From Rothia sp. (in: high G+C Gram-positive bacteria) (GTDB lineage Bacteria > Actinomycetota > Actinomycetes > Actinomycetales > Micrococcaceae): a stretch of 64,000 bases of DNA. Under the pieces are notes generated by a model. It was given only the letters and a program-made list of their open reading frames with translations, searched no databases and had not been told where the DNA came from. Below are positions 35,763 through 45,155 of this stretch, one piece after another; position 1 is the stretch's first letter; the number at the start of each line of letters is the position of its first letter. The stretch lies in NCBI RefSeq assembly GCF_030540545.1, contig NZ_JAUNVZ010000007.1, forward strand, positions 90,873 through 154,872, in the 5' to 3' direction. The position numbers were made by a program, and so were the translations under genes.

Positions 35763-37613
35763 CTAAAGCTTACGCAGCAGAGCCATAAACATGGCGTCAG
35801 TACCGTGAACATGCGGCCAGAGCTGCACTGTGGAGGCGCCCTCTCCCAGAACCGGGGTCTCCGCCCCCTTGGGCTGCTTAATCTCGGGAGTGAAAGCGGC
35901 GGACTTCTCCCCCGCCAGGGCGCTCACACCCGCATTTTGCAAAGCCACAGACTCGAGCACCCGAGCAGAATTCATCAGCTGCACCTGCCCGGATTCGAGC
36001 ATCTCAGCCACAATATTCTGGGTCTCCGCAGCATGCGGGGAACAGGTCACATAGGCAATCACACCGCCGGGGCGAGTCGCATCCACCGCTGCCTGCAGCA
36101 ATTCACGCTGCAGGGGTAGCAAATCAGCAATATCGCGCGGGGACTTACGCCAGCGCGCCTCGGGGCGGCGGCGCAGAGCACCCATACCCGAACACGGAAC
36201 ATCCACCATGACGCGGTCAAAAAGCTGATCCGGGGCAATACCGGCAGGCAGGCTCTTGGCGGACTTCAGAGTCGAAGAAATCTCGCGACCATCCCCCGTA
36301 AGCACCGTATACGACTCAGCGGGGATAGGCTCCAGGGAATTCTGCACCAGGCGCGCACGATGAGGCGCCGCCTCATTCGCCACCAAAGCGGCACCGCGCT
36401 GAGCACCCAGGGCAGCCAGCAGAGCCGCCTTACCGCCCGGGCCCGCACACAAATCCAGCCAGGCGCTATCGGAACCCTCAAGAGGAGCCGCAGCCAAGGC
36501 ACGCGCCACCAGCTGAGAACCAACATCCTGGGCGCGCAGAGTACCGGCACGCACACCCTCCAGACGAGCCAAATCACCGCTAGAATACAGCGCCGAACCC
36601 TCAACCAGAGCACCGGGCTCAGCGCCCTTATCCAGAGCCTCATCCAGGCTACCCAAACCGGGTAGAGCCACCAGGTTCACCACGGGAGCCGCATTATCGG
36701 CAGCCAGCAGGTCCTCAATCTCACCCGGGGTACGACCGTGAGCCGCCAGAGCCTGACGCAAAGAACGAACCATCCACACCGGATGCGAAAACTCCAGAGA
36801 CTGGCGCTCCAATTGATCCTTCGCCTCATTAGAAAGCAGGCTCAGCCACTCTTCACGGCTACGCTCAGATACACGACGCAGCACCGCATTCACAAAGCCG
36901 GAAGGACCCGAACCAATCACATCGCGAGCCAACGCCACGCTCTGATTCAATGCGGCGTGAGGAGGCACGCGCATGCCCAGCAGCTGGTGAGCGCCCATGC
37001 GCAACACCAGCAGAGCATTCGAGTCAATCTTCTCCAGGGGGCGATCCACACAGCGGGAAATAATCGCGTCATAGGTGCCCTGGGCACGCAGAGTGCCGTA
37101 GGCAAGCTCGGTGGCAAAACCGGCATCGCGGGCATCCAGACGGTGGGAGCGAATCAGTTTGGGTAGCACCAGGTTTGCGTAGGCGTCCTTATCTGCCACT
37201 GCGAGCAGAGTCTCATACGCCACCAGGCGGGCACTATCGGCAGTACGAGCGCGCTGCGAAGGAGCTGCAGCACTCATAGCGCGCTCCCCCATCGAACGGC
37301 GATTACGCTCACGACCGCTCGCAGAACGCTTAGTCACGCCACCGCCACCGCGCTTATCCTCGGTGTGGGTCACCGCGCGCTCAGCGGCACGCTGAATACT
37401 GGTCTTACCGTCAAAACGCGCGGAGGATGCGCGGCGCTCGGAACGGGGCTGCTCGCCTCGACGCTCACCGCGAGGCTGAGTCGAACGGGGCTGGGCAGAA
37501 CGAGAATGGCCGGAACCGCCTCGTGCAGAGCCTGCACCCGACGCAGCGCCGGAGCCCGAACGCTTGCGCTTACGCTTACGCGGCGCGCCGCCAGACGTCA
37601 CTTCTTCACTCAT
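35763..37613 (-). CDS. rsmB: 16S rRNA (cytosine-5)-methyltransferase RsmB
   Basis: Methylates C967 (E. coli numbering) of 16S rRNA. About 125 N-terminal residues are a basic, Arg/Ser/Gly-rich, probably disordered extension. A NusB-like RNA-binding domain (about 126-265) follows, then the SAM domain with DLCAGPGGKAA (387-397). DVPCSGMG holds the product-release Cys474 and YVTCSPHAAE holds the nucleophile Cys524. The ATG overlaps the fmt stop (ATGA), so the two are coupled. At 616 aa it is longer than the family because of the extension. Confidence 0.93.
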   Translation of the reverse strand: MSEEVTSGGAPRKRKRKRSGSGAASGAGSARGGSGHSRSAQPRSTQPRGERRGEQPRSERRASSARFDGKTSIQRAAERAVTHTEDKRGGGGVTKRSASGRERNRRSMGERAMSAAAPSQRARTADSARLVAYETLLAVADKDAYANLVLPKLIRSHRLDARDAGFATELAYGTLRAQGTYDAIISRCVDRPLEKIDSNALLVLRMGAHQLLGMRVPPHAALNQSVALARDVIGSGPSGFVNAVLRRVSERSREEWLSLLSNEAKDQLERQSLEFSHPVWMVRSLRQALAAHGRTPGEIEDLLAADNAAPVVNLVALPGLGSLDEALDKGAEPGALVEGSALYSSGDLARLEGVRAGTLRAQDVGSQLVARALAAAPLEGSDSAWLDLCAGPGGKAALLAALGAQRGAALVANEAAPHRARLVQNSLEPIPAESYTVLTGDGREISSTLKSAKSLPAGIAPDQLFDRVMVDVPCSGMGALRRRPEARWRKSPRDIADLLPLQRELLQAAVDATRPGGVIAYVTCSPHAAETQNIVAEMLESGQVQLMNSARVLESVALQNAGVSALAGEKSAAFTPEIKQPKGAETPVLGEGASTVQLWPHVHGTDAMFMALLRKL

Positions 37614-38575
37614 ACCAGCACCACCGCACCCTCAGCCAAATCCTTACCCGTGCCGCGAGCCCAATCAGCCGCAGCCATCATCTTCTTACTCGCAGGCTGC
37701 ACACGCAGCAGCTGCACAGCGCCCGGCGCACCATCAACAGCGCCCGTGCCCACAAACACCTTCTTAGCGTGCAGAGTCACCACGCCCGGCGCCAAAGCCA
37801 ACTCAGCAGCCAGAGCAGGATCAACCGGAGCCAACTCGCCAATCTTAAAACGATTCTCACGGTAAGTGCACCAGGCACCCGGCTCGCTTGTCACACCGCG
37901 ATAACGGGCCACAATAGCCTGCGCGGGCTCAGCGAAATCCAGCTTGCCGTCTTCAATGCTCATCTTCGCTGCATAGCTCACCGAGTCATCCTCAGTCTGA
38001 ACAGTGCCCGGCTCACCGGCAGCCAAACGCTCAAAAGTGCGCAGCAGCATAGCGCCACCCACCTCATATGCCAAACGTTCCAGAATCGAATCGGCGGTAT
38101 CATCCGCACGAACCTCAGTAGAATCCTGTTCAAAAACCGGGCCGGTGTCCAAACCAGCCTCCAGCAGGAAAGTATTCGCGTGGATAGTCTGCTCCCCCGC
38201 CATCAGCGCACGCTGCACCGGAGCCGCACCACGCCACGCCGGAAGGGCCGAAAAGTGCAGATTAACCCAACCCAGCGGCAAGAGATCCAGAGCCGTCTGA
38301 GGCAGCAGGGCACCATAAGCCACCACAGCCGCAGCCTGCGCGCCAAAGCTAGCAAGCTGCTGGGCCACATCCTCAGACCAGCGCGAAGCCTTCACCACCG
38401 GAATACCCAACTCCTGGGCAGCCGCAGCCACCGGAGAAGGAGTCAACACGCGCTTACGACCCAAAGGAGCATCCTCACGAGTCAGCACAGCAACTACCTC
38501 AACGCCCTCAGTCTCAGCCAAAAAACGCAAAGGAGGCACCGCAACATCCGGAGTACCCGCATACACAATCTTCAT
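37610..38575 (-). CDS. fmt: Methionyl-tRNA formyltransferase
   Basis: Formylates initiator Met-tRNA. N-terminal YAGTPDVAVPPLRFL; catalytic region VNLHFSALPAWRGAAPVQ, where family members usually have LLP for the ALP seen here; and the C-terminal OB-like domain. 321 aa. Begins 6 bases after the def stop. Coupled to rsmB downstream. def and fmt together control N-terminal formyl status. Confidence 0.95.
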   Translation of the reverse strand: MKIVYAGTPDVAVPPLRFLAETEGVEVVAVLTREDAPLGRKRVLTPSPVAAAAQELGIPVVKASRWSEDVAQQLASFGAQAAAVVAYGALLPQTALDLLPLGWVNLHFSALPAWRGAAPVQRALMAGEQTIHANTFLLEAGLDTGPVFEQDSTEVRADDTADSILERLAYEVGGAMLLRTFERLAAGEPGTVQTEDDSVSYAAKMSIEDGKLDFAEPAQAIVARYRGVTSEPGAWCTYRENRFKIGELAPVDPALAAELALAPGVVTLHAKKVFVGTGAVDGAPGAVQLLRVQPASKKMMAAADWARGTGKDLAEGAVVLV

Positions 38576-38581
38576 GACAGC

Positions 38582-39160
38582 CTACTTCCCAAAAGAGCCG
38601 AAACTAGAACCGGCGCCAAAAGCACCCGACACGCGCGCAGCACGCTCAGCCTGAGTCTTCTGCGCCGTCGCATCAAACTCAGCGGCACGAATCGCACGCA
38701 TCACACGCTTACGATCCTCGCCCACCAGACGATCAATAAACAGCTTGCCGTGCAAATGATCCGTCTCATGCTGCAGCATACGAGCAAACAGACCCTCGCC
38801 CTCAAGAACCAGAGGCTGACCGTACATATCAACACCGGTCACACGAGCCCACGCCATACGCGGAGTATCAGACTTCTGACCGGGCACCGATAGGCAGCCC
38901 TCGCCACCCTCCTGAGGCTCATCGCCCACCTCAAGAACCGGATTAATAATATGCCCCTCACGGCCATCAATATTACCGAAGGTAAAAATCTGCTTATTCA
39001 AACCAACCTGCGGGCCGGCCAAACCAACACCGCCCACGTCATACATGGTCTCCAACATATCGGCAACCAGGCGGCGCAGATCATCATCAAACACAGTAAT
39101 CGGCTCACTCACAGTGCGCAGCACCGGATCGCCCACCGTACGAATCGTCAAAATAGTCAT
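38582..39160 (-). CDS. def: Peptide deformylase
   Basis: Removes the formyl group from nascent proteins. All three family motifs: GVGLAGPQVG (near 45-54), EGCLSVPG (metal-binding Cys) and QHETDHLHG (two metal-binding His and the catalytic Glu). I chose ATG 39160 (192 aa), with AGGAG 5 nt upstream, over a TTG one codon earlier. The C-terminal tail is Ser/Gly/Phe-rich. Confidence 0.95.
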   Translation of the reverse strand: MTILTIRTVGDPVLRTVSEPITVFDDDLRRLVADMLETMYDVGGVGLAGPQVGLNKQIFTFGNIDGREGHIINPVLEVGDEPQEGGEGCLSVPGQKSDTPRMAWARVTGVDMYGQPLVLEGEGLFARMLQHETDHLHGKLFIDRLVGEDRKRVMRAIRAAEFDATAQKTQAERAARVSGAFGAGSSFGSFGK

Positions 39161-39195
39161 CAATACTCCTAAAAGTTCTAACGCATCACAAAAAT

Positions 39196-40098
39196 TTACG
39201 CGGCACGCACCTGCGGATTAGGATGAGCGCCCACTGCCGGTTCACCCAGCAAATGAGGCGGAGGCGGCACCACCGGCATCAAAGCCTCATGCTCCAACTC
39301 ATCCACCTGGCGCCCATACTCCCACACTCGGCGCAAAGCACAAAACTTATACCAGTTCTTCTCCAAGACCGCAGGATTCGCCTGATGAGGCACAACCTCC
39401 GTCTGCCCCAAGGCAACACCCATCAGAATCGGCGCATCACCATAAGACCACGGCTCCCATGTGCCCGCGTCCGGGTCGACCAGAGACTCCTCAGCTTTCA
39501 AACCCGCCACCAGCTGCATAACGACCTTCTCATCCAAAGGCTTCACGCGACCCTTACGGTCCGTACCCTTCGTCTTATAGTCAATAATGCAAGTGCGGCC
39601 AGCAATCTCAGCCACCAAATCCAAGGTGCCCGCATAGCCAACGGTCTCATTCCAAATCGTCACCTCAGCCGCCAGAGGCTTCGGGCGGAAAGTCTCCCAC
39701 CACTCATCAAAACGATCCGCATACGCCTGCTCACCGTGCTCGATCAGCAGCTCACGGCACGCCGCGACCTCATGGTCCTTGCCCATGGCGCGCAACGCGA
39801 TATTCTCAGCATAATTGTGCACACGATCGCCGCGAGCCGCCGCCTCATCACGGTAGCGCTCCGAAGCCGCTGCAGCGTCACGAATAATCGCAAATTTCAA
39901 ACCATGAGAAGAAGTCGGCCTATAGGTACGAGAATCCTCCAGCGCTGCCTTTGCAGCCATATAACCATGCCAGCCGCCCAAATCAGTAGCCTGCTGGCCA
40001 ATCACCGTTGTAATCGACGGCACTAGCAACTCACCACCGCGCACACGCGAGTACATACGACCGTATTCTGTTGCGGAAGCAAGCTGCGGAGAAGTCAC
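39196..40098 (-). CDS. PD-(D/E)XK nuclease-superfamily-like protein
   Basis: A 300-aa protein with the pattern AEVTIWNETVGYAGTLDLV then CIIDYKTKG: a Glu, a GxxD motif and a DYKTK, as in the PD-(D/E)XK (RecB/Cas4-like) catalytic core (near residues 140-180). No helicase or Cys cluster is present. GTG start at 40098 with AGGTGA 5 nt upstream. It is the first gene of the def-fmt-rsmB-rpe run, 35 bases before def. Its target is unknown; phage-type exonuclease relatives exist, but the conserved housekeeping context argues against a prophage. Confidence 0.7.
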   Translation of the reverse strand: MTSPQLASATEYGRMYSRVRGGELLVPSITTVIGQQATDLGGWHGYMAAKAALEDSRTYRPTSSHGLKFAIIRDAAAASERYRDEAAARGDRVHNYAENIALRAMGKDHEVAACRELLIEHGEQAYADRFDEWWETFRPKPLAAEVTIWNETVGYAGTLDLVAEIAGRTCIIDYKTKGTDRKGRVKPLDEKVVMQLVAGLKAEESLVDPDAGTWEPWSYGDAPILMGVALGQTEVVPHQANPAVLEKNWYKFCALRRVWEYGRQVDELEHEALMPVVPPPPHLLGEPAVGAHPNPQVRAA

Positions 40099-40206
40099 GA
40101 ATCACCTATTCTTGCGCGAGGGTTGGTGTGCGCGGAGTGCGGGGTGGGTAAAACTCTAAATATCTAGTGTACCGCGTTCGCTTCATCCCCGCTCCCTCCC
40201 ACCGTT

Positions 40207-40269
40207 TTGGGCGCAATATGTTGCTTTGGGCGCAAATTTTCTGCGCCCATTGTTACTTTTTGCGCCCAA
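40207..40269. promoter_or_regulatory. Mirror-symmetric array of four TGGGCGCA boxes
   Basis: Two forward boxes (TTGGGCGCAA at 40207-40216 and 40226-40235) and two inverted boxes (TGCGCCCA at 40242-40249, TTGCGCCCAA at 40260-40269). Centre spacings are 19, 15 and 19 bases, so the whole array is symmetric. It lies 109-171 bases upstream of the nuclease-like gene and downstream of the tRNA-Val terminator. Operator array or hairpin repeat element. Confidence 0.6.
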
Positions 40270-40307
40270 ACCGATTGGCGAAGCCGAGGAGTCACTGGGA
40301 GAACAAA

Positions 40308-40336
40308 AAGCCCCTTACCTTCTCGGCAAGGGGCTT
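40308..40336 (-). terminator. Terminator of tRNA-Val(CAC)
   Basis: AAGCCCCTT/AAGGGGCTT with U-tract TTTTTG in the minus direction. Confidence 0.9.
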
Positions 40337-40342
40337 AGTCAG

Positions 40343-40414
40343 TGCGTGATACTGGGTTCGAACCAGTGACCTCTTCGGTGTGAACGAAGCGCGCTACCAC
40401 TGCGCCAATCACGC
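40343..40414 (-). tRNA. tRNA-Val, anticodon CAC
   Basis: Acceptor GCGTGAT/ATCACGC, anticodon stem CTTCG/CGAAG with loop TTCACAC, GGTTCGAACC T-arm. CCA is not encoded. Confidence 0.97.
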
Positions 40415-40426
40415 TTACAGGTAAAT

Positions 40427-40455
40427 ACTATACCGAACGTTTTGACACTTTGCAA
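40427..40455 (-). promoter_or_regulatory. tRNA-Val(CAC) promoter
   Basis: TTGCAA, 17 nt, TATAGT on the minus strand, 13 bases before the tRNA. Confidence 0.7.
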
Positions 40456-40524
40456 ATCCACCGATGCTCCATTTCGAGCCGGTCATTCGCAAGTGGATCA
40501 GATAGTAGATCTACCCGGATAGCA

Positions 40525-40554
40525 AAAAACCTCCGTATTTCTACGGAGGTTTTT
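40525..40554 (-). terminator. Terminator of the Gly-Gln-Glu tRNA operon
   Basis: AAAAACCTCCGTA/TACGGAGGTTTTT, a 13-bp stem ending in a U-tract, 8 bases after tRNA-Glu. Confidence 0.92.
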
Positions 40555-40562
40555 ACCTAGAG

Positions 40563-40635
40563 TGACCCCAACCGGATTTGAACCGGTGTTGCCGCCGTGA
40601 GAGGGCGGAGTACTAGGCCGCTATACGATGGGGCC
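40563..40635 (-). tRNA. tRNA-Glu, anticodon CTC
   Basis: Acceptor GGCCCCA/TGGGGTC, anticodon stem CCGCC/GGCGG with loop CTCTCAC. Last tRNA of the Gly-Gln-Glu operon. CCA not encoded. Confidence 0.97.
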
Positions 40636-40660
40636 ATAGCATTAATTTCTTAATGCTAAG

Positions 40661-40732
40661 CTGGGATACCAGGACTCGAACCTAGAATGACGGTACCAGA
40701 AACCGGAGTGTTGCCAATTACACCATATCCCA
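40661..40732 (-). tRNA. tRNA-Gln, anticodon CTG
   Basis: Acceptor TGGGATA/TATCCCA, anticodon stem CCGGT/ACCGT (one weak pair) with loop TTCTGGT. Lies near gltX; in actinobacteria tRNA-Gln is usually charged with Glu by GltX and then amidated. Confidence 0.95.
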
Positions 40733-40751
40733 TTACTCACCGAAGTGAGAG

Positions 40752-40824
<73 letters not shown>

Positions 40825-40876
40825 ATTTGTTGCTTACTCGCTTCGTTCCTTTCGACCCGTCGCGGCAACAAGTAAT

Positions 40877-40905
40877 ACTATACGGGAGTCTTTTGGGGTG
40901 CGCAA
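40877..40905 (-). promoter_or_regulatory. Promoter of the Gly-Gln-Glu tRNA operon
   Basis: TTGCGC, 17 nt, TATAGT on the minus strand. The 18 bases around the -10 and start site match those of tRNA-Val(TAC) almost exactly. Confidence 0.8.
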
Positions 40906-41267
40906 ACCCGTTTCGGTCAAAAACCACCCAAAATAGCCCGATTTTTGACACTTAAATACATCTGACTAGGTGAAACACTTGTAACCATGCATACATAAAG
41001 TTTTCTAAAATTCCTTCAAAATCCTTGATTTTGGGCGGTTTAGAGCTTTCTAGAGCCGTCTATAGACCTCTAGACTGCCCCGAACATTCCCTAAAAGTCC
41101 TCGAGATTTTCTCGATTCAGTACCCTTTTGGCTTAGTTTTCTTCTCTGAAACCTCAGCTTCTTTCCTCGAGAGGTTCCTCCAGAGCCTATTTCACTTCCC
41201 CAAACAGGGGTCTTCTCCCCTACCCTCCCCAAAAAACACCGAAACCGAACAGCTCAACGGGTATAAA
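40906..41267. other. Spacer between gltX and the tRNA operon
   Basis: About 360 bases, AT-richer than the flanks, with runs such as CTTTCTAGAG/CTCTAGACTG. Open frames exist on both strands but have no ribosome binding site or protein-like composition. I see no supported gene. Confidence 0.4.
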
Positions 41268-41307
41268 AAATCCTGCCGGGTCGTTTTTCAACGATCCCGA
41301 CAGGATT
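41268..41307 (-). terminator. Terminator of gltX
   Basis: AAATCCTG.CGGG pairs with CCCG.CAGGATTT around a 14-nt loop; U-tract TTTTTT follows on the minus strand. Confidence 0.88.
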
Positions 41308-41322
41308 TCAACGCCTCACATA

Positions 41323-42846
41323 TTAGCCGTTCAGATCAGCCAGCAGAGCGCGCAGACGGTTCAGGGAGGATTCCTTACCCAGAATCTCCATGGACTCAAA
41401 GAGCGGCGGGGAGATGCGCTCACCGGACACAGCGGTACGAACCGGGCCGAATGCCAAGCGAGGCTTAATCTCCAGGCCCTCAACAATAGCGGCGCGCAGT
41501 GCAGCCTCAATCTCAGCTGCCTCGAACTTCTCCAGGGGCTCCAGCGCGTCAATAGCTGCCTGCAGAACAGCCGGTGCGGATTCCTTCAGCTGCTTACGAG
41601 CGTCCTCAGCGATAACGATCTCGTCATCCTTCTTGAGGAGGAATGCCAGCAGCTTGGGAGCCTCACCCAGCAGCTGCATGCGCTCCTGGACCAGGGGCGC
41701 TGCCTCGGTGAGGATCTGCTCTTCGCGTTCGCTCAGCTGTTCACCCAGGGGTGCGTAGCCGTCTTCGTTCTTAGCCTGCAGGTAGGGAATCAGGCGGTTG
41801 CGGAAGTCCTCGGGGTCGAGCATACGAATATGGTCGCCGTTAATGGACTCTGCCTTCTTCACGTCGAAGCGTGCAGGGTTTGCCACCACATCGTGCACGT
41901 CGAATGCCTCAACCAGTTCATCCACGCTGAAAACGTCCTTATCTGCGGACAGGGACCAGCCCAGCAGGGAGAGGTAGTTCAGCAGGCCTTCCTTAATGAA
42001 GCCGGCATCGCGCAGCAAGAAGAGGTTCGACTCGGGGTCGCGCTTGGAGAGCTTCTTATTACCCTGACCCATCACATAGGGCAGGTGGCCGAACTCGGGA
42101 ATGAAGTCAGTTACGCCGACATCAACCAGGGCGCGGTAGAGAGCAATCTGACGCGGGGTGGAGGAAAGCAGATCCTCGCCGCGCAGCACATGGGTAATGC
42201 CCATCAGAGCATCATCCACGGGGTTGACCAGCGGGTACAGGGGCTTGCCGTTGGCACGCACCACCACGTAGTCGGGGGTTGCGCCCGCCTTGAAGGTGAT
42301 TTCACCGCGCACCAGGTCGTTGAAGGTGATGTCCTCATCGGGCATGCGCAGGCGCCACACGGGCTGGCGGCCCTCAGCACGGTAAGCTTCCTTCTGTTCC
42401 TCGGTCAGGTTACGGTCGTAGTTGTCGTAGCCCAGCTGGGGATCCTCGCCCTTAGCGGCACGGCGTTCCTTGACCTCTTCGGGGGTGGAGAAGTCTTCGT
42501 AAATGTAGCCGCCTGCCTTGAGCTTCTCAATCACATCGGCGTAAATATCCATACGCTGGGACTGGCGGTAGGGCTCGTGGGGGCCGCCCACGCCAACGCC
42601 TTCGTCCCAGTTGATGCCCAGCCAGTGCAGGCCGTCGAGCACCTGGTTGAAGGATTCTTCGGAGTCGCGTGCGGCGTCGGTATCTTCAATACGGAAGATC
42701 AGCTTGCCGCCGGTGTGGTGTGCGTACGCCCAGTTGAAGAGCGCGGTGCGCACCATGCCCACGTGCGGGGTACCGGTGGGCGAGGGGCAGAAGCGCACGC
42801 GGGTATCCGCGGGGCTGTTCAGCTTAGGACCCGAGTATTCAGTCAT
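41323..42846 (-). CDS. gltX: Glutamyl-tRNA synthetase
   Basis: Class I synthetase charging tRNA-Glu. The HIGH-type motif is [17 protein letters not shown] (His-Val-Gly-Met variant) near residue 20. The KMSKS-type motif is [11 protein letters not shown] near 250. 507 aa. AAGGAATA precedes the ATG. The gltX, fumarylacetoacetase-like and ilvE run is an arrangement I recall in other Micrococcaceae, where the IclR-leuCD-murA block adjoins it; here that block is about 35 kb away. Confidence 0.96.
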   Translation of the reverse strand: MTEYSGPKLNSPADTRVRFCPSPTGTPHVGMVRTALFNWAYAHHTGGKLIFRIEDTDAARDSEESFNQVLDGLHWLGINWDEGVGVGGPHEPYRQSQRMDIYADVIEKLKAGGYIYEDFSTPEEVKERRAAKGEDPQLGYDNYDRNLTEEQKEAYRAEGRQPVWRLRMPDEDITFNDLVRGEITFKAGATPDYVVVRANGKPLYPLVNPVDDALMGITHVLRGEDLLSSTPRQIALYRALVDVGVTDFIPEFGHLPYVMGQGNKKLSKRDPESNLFLLRDAGFIKEGLLNYLSLLGWSLSADKDVFSVDELVEAFDVHDVVANPARFDVKKAESINGDHIRMLDPEDFRNRLIPYLQAKNEDGYAPLGEQLSEREEQILTEAAPLVQERMQLLGEAPKLLAFLLKKDDEIVIAEDARKQLKESAPAVLQAAIDALEPLEKFEAAEIEAALRAAIVEGLEIKPRLAFGPVRTAVSGERISPPLFESMEILGKESSLNRLRALLADLNG

Positions 42847-42889
42847 TATTCCTTCTTCGTTCTATTCGGTGTAGGTCTGTGGGGTGTGC

Positions 42890-43654
42890 CTAGTTGGCTT
42901 CGTCGCGTACGCGAGTAATGAGCGAGCCGATGCCTTCAATCTCAATTTCGATTTCCTGACCATCTCGCAGCACGGTAGCGCCCGGTGCACTGCCAGTCAG
43001 CAGAACATCGCCCGGCAGCAGAGTGAAAATTTCGGAGGCGGCACTCACCAGCTCGGCGACCGAGTAGTGCATATCGGCAGTATTGCCTTCCTGCACGGTG
43101 TCGCCATCAACCCAGGTGGTGATGTTCAGGGAGTCGGTGTCCAGCTCGGTTTCAATCCACGGGCCCAGCGGGGTGGAGCCGTCAAAGCACTTGGCGCGGG
43201 TCCACTGCACATCGGTTTCGAGCATATCGCGGGCGGTCAGATCATTGGCGATAGTGTAGCCGAAAATCACTTCGTGGACGCGTTCCAGCGGCACAGACTT
43301 AGCGATGCGGCCAATAATAACTGCCAGTTCACCCTCGGGGCTCACGCTTTCGGAGTATTCGGGCAGGGTCACGGGGTCGCCCGGGCCAATCACGGTGGTA
43401 TTGGGCTTAATGAAGAACTGGGGGCTTGCCGGTGCTTCGGTGCCCGCCCAGTTGGCGATGGTGCCGATGACCTTAGAACGCGGGATCATCGGGGAGAGCA
43501 GACGCACCTGCTCCAGGGGGTAGGTGGCTCCGGTGGGTTCAATACCGGAGTAGAAGGGATCGCCGGCGATAACGCGCAGGGTTTCTGCGCCTTCTTCGCC
43601 TTCGACGATACCGAAGTGGAGGTCGTTATCTACGGTAAAACGTGCAATTCGCAT
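42890..43654 (-). CDS. Fumarylacetoacetate hydrolase-family protein
   Basis: A 254-aa FAH-domain enzyme of the short (hydratase/isomerase/decarboxylase) type. Visible blocks are SPEGELAVIIGR (metal-binding Glu), FGYTIANDLTARDML and LLPGDVLLTGSAPG. Family members act on 2-oxo or acylpyruvate compounds; the substrate cannot be assigned. GAGAG precedes the ATG. Located between gltX and ilvE and may be cotranscribed with gltX (43-base gap). Confidence 0.85.
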   Translation of the reverse strand: MRIARFTVDNDLHFGIVEGEEGAETLRVIAGDPFYSGIEPTGATYPLEQVRLLSPMIPRSKVIGTIANWAGTEAPASPQFFIKPNTTVIGPGDPVTLPEYSESVSPEGELAVIIGRIAKSVPLERVHEVIFGYTIANDLTARDMLETDVQWTRAKCFDGSTPLGPWIETELDTDSLNITTWVDGDTVQEGNTADMHYSVAELVSAASEIFTLLPGDVLLTGSAPGATVLRDGQEIEIEIEGIGSLITRVRDEAN

Positions 43655-43763
43655 AACTCTCAGGATACCAAATATGGGGCGTACTCCCCCACCCTGCGCG
43701 GCGTATCAGCGGCACCGACGCATAAATAGGTGTTGTGGTGCCCGGATCAAACCGGGTACGCAA

Positions 43764-43810
43764 AACCGGGTACGGTAGCGCGTATGACTCACGCGGCACC
43801 GCACCCGGTT
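43764..43810 (-). terminator. Terminator of ilvE
   Basis: AACCGGGT/ACCCGGTT arms followed by TTTTG in the minus direction. A neighbouring CCCGG/CCGGG at 43741-43756 may form an alternative hairpin. Confidence 0.6.
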
Positions 43811-43842
43811 CGTATAGCTTGAGCGTCTATAAAGCGTCGAGG

Positions 43843-44943
43843 CTAGTCGGCCAGCTTGACCATCCAACCGTGGCGATCCTCAACCGCGCCGGTCTGAATA
43901 CCCACCAGCTCCTCACGCAGGCTCTTGGAAATCTCACCAAAGCCCACAGAAGCCGCAGGAATCTCAAAATCAGCAGCCATCAGCTTACCAATGGGAGCCA
44001 CCACTGCAGCGGTACCGCAGGCAAACACCTCGGTAATATCGCCATTTGCCACGCCTTCGCGCCACTCGGAGAGAGTGAACTTACGCTCCTCAACCTCCAT
44101 GCCGCGGTCCTTCGCCAGCTGAATCAGGGAGGAACGAGTCACACCCTCCAGAATGGTGCCGGTCAGCTCCGGGGTCACAATCTTATTCTGCTTGCCGAAG
44201 ACGAAGAACACATTCATGCCGCCCAGCTCTTCAATAGCGTCATCGCGGTTCGGATCCTTGAAGATCACCTGCTTGCAGCCGTGGGACTCACCCTCAGCCT
44301 GAGCGATCATCGACGCCGCGTAGTTACCGCCGCACTTAGCGTTACCGGTACCGCCCACACCCGCGCGGGAGTAGGTGGTGGAGAGCCAAATATCAACCGG
44401 TTCGGGGGTGCCAAAGTAGTTACCCGCGGGGGAACCAATCACATGGAACTGCACCTTGCGCGCCGGGCGAACACCCAGGTACGCCTCAGTAGCGATCATA
44501 AAGGGACGGAAATAGAACGCCTCACCGTCACCGCTGGGAACCCACGCATTATCGGTGCGCACCAGCTCGCGCAGGGAGTTCACGAAATCTTCCTCGGGCA
44601 GTGCCGGCAGGGAGAGGCGGTACGCGGAGCGGTTCAGGCGCGCAGCGTTTGCGTGCGGGCGGAAAGTCCACACGGAACCATCGGAGTAACGGTAGCCCTT
44701 AATACCCTCAAAGACGGACTGACCGTAGTGGAAAATACCTGCTGCCGGGTCCAGGCTAATCGGACCGTAAGGGGCAATGCGCGCATTGGACCAGGTGCCC
44801 TCTTCGTGGCCGATACCCTCCCAGTCGATAGTGACCATGTGGTCGCTAAAGTAGTCACCGAATCCGGGGTTTGCGAGAATTTCGTTACGGCGCTCTTCGC
44901 TTGCGGGATGCTGGTTTGCTTCGTGGCTAAATTCAAGTGCCAT
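43843..44943 (-). CDS. ilvE: Branched-chain amino acid aminotransferase
   Basis: Last step of Ile, Leu and Val synthesis. PLP fold-type IV: NAKCGGNYAASMIAQ carries the PLP lysine, FGDYFSDHMVTIDWEG near the N-terminus, and the Thr/Gly-rich GTAAVVAPIGKL at the C-terminal phosphate site. 366 aa, typical of the actinobacterial type. AAGGA lies 8 nt before the ATG. Transcribed alone between a terminator and a 212-base upstream region. Confidence 0.96.
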   Translation of the reverse strand: MALEFSHEANQHPASEERRNEILANPGFGDYFSDHMVTIDWEGIGHEEGTWSNARIAPYGPISLDPAAGIFHYGQSVFEGIKGYRYSDGSVWTFRPHANAARLNRSAYRLSLPALPEEDFVNSLRELVRTDNAWVPSGDGEAFYFRPFMIATEAYLGVRPARKVQFHVIGSPAGNYFGTPEPVDIWLSTTYSRAGVGGTGNAKCGGNYAASMIAQAEGESHGCKQVIFKDPNRDDAIEELGGMNVFFVFGKQNKIVTPELTGTILEGVTRSSLIQLAKDRGMEVEERKFTLSEWREGVANGDITEVFACGTAAVVAPIGKLMAADFEIPAASVGFGEISKSLREELVGIQTGAVEDRHGWMVKLAD

Positions 44944-45155
44944 CAGACTGGTCCTTTTGATAGATAGTTGATATGTTTACCGCGCGCTAACGGTGCACGC
45001 GGGTCTCGTGTATGCAACTTGTGGTCGCGCATGGCACGCAGCAGGGTGCGCCGTAAATGCCAATATTTAGAGTAGCACTTTTAGGGCGCTACCATACACC
45101 ACACAAAGTGATGCTCATGCAGCGGACAAGCACGCTCTGCATATATTCCGCGTTA

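Noticed and set aside
39196-40098. Prophage remnant indicated by the nuclease-like gene near tRNAs
   Set aside because: No integrase, portal or other phage genes and no attachment-site repeat; the gene lies directly beside def.
41025-41468. 147-codon open frame upstream of the gltX end
   Set aside because: Runs into antisense gltX, covers its terminator and has no start signal.
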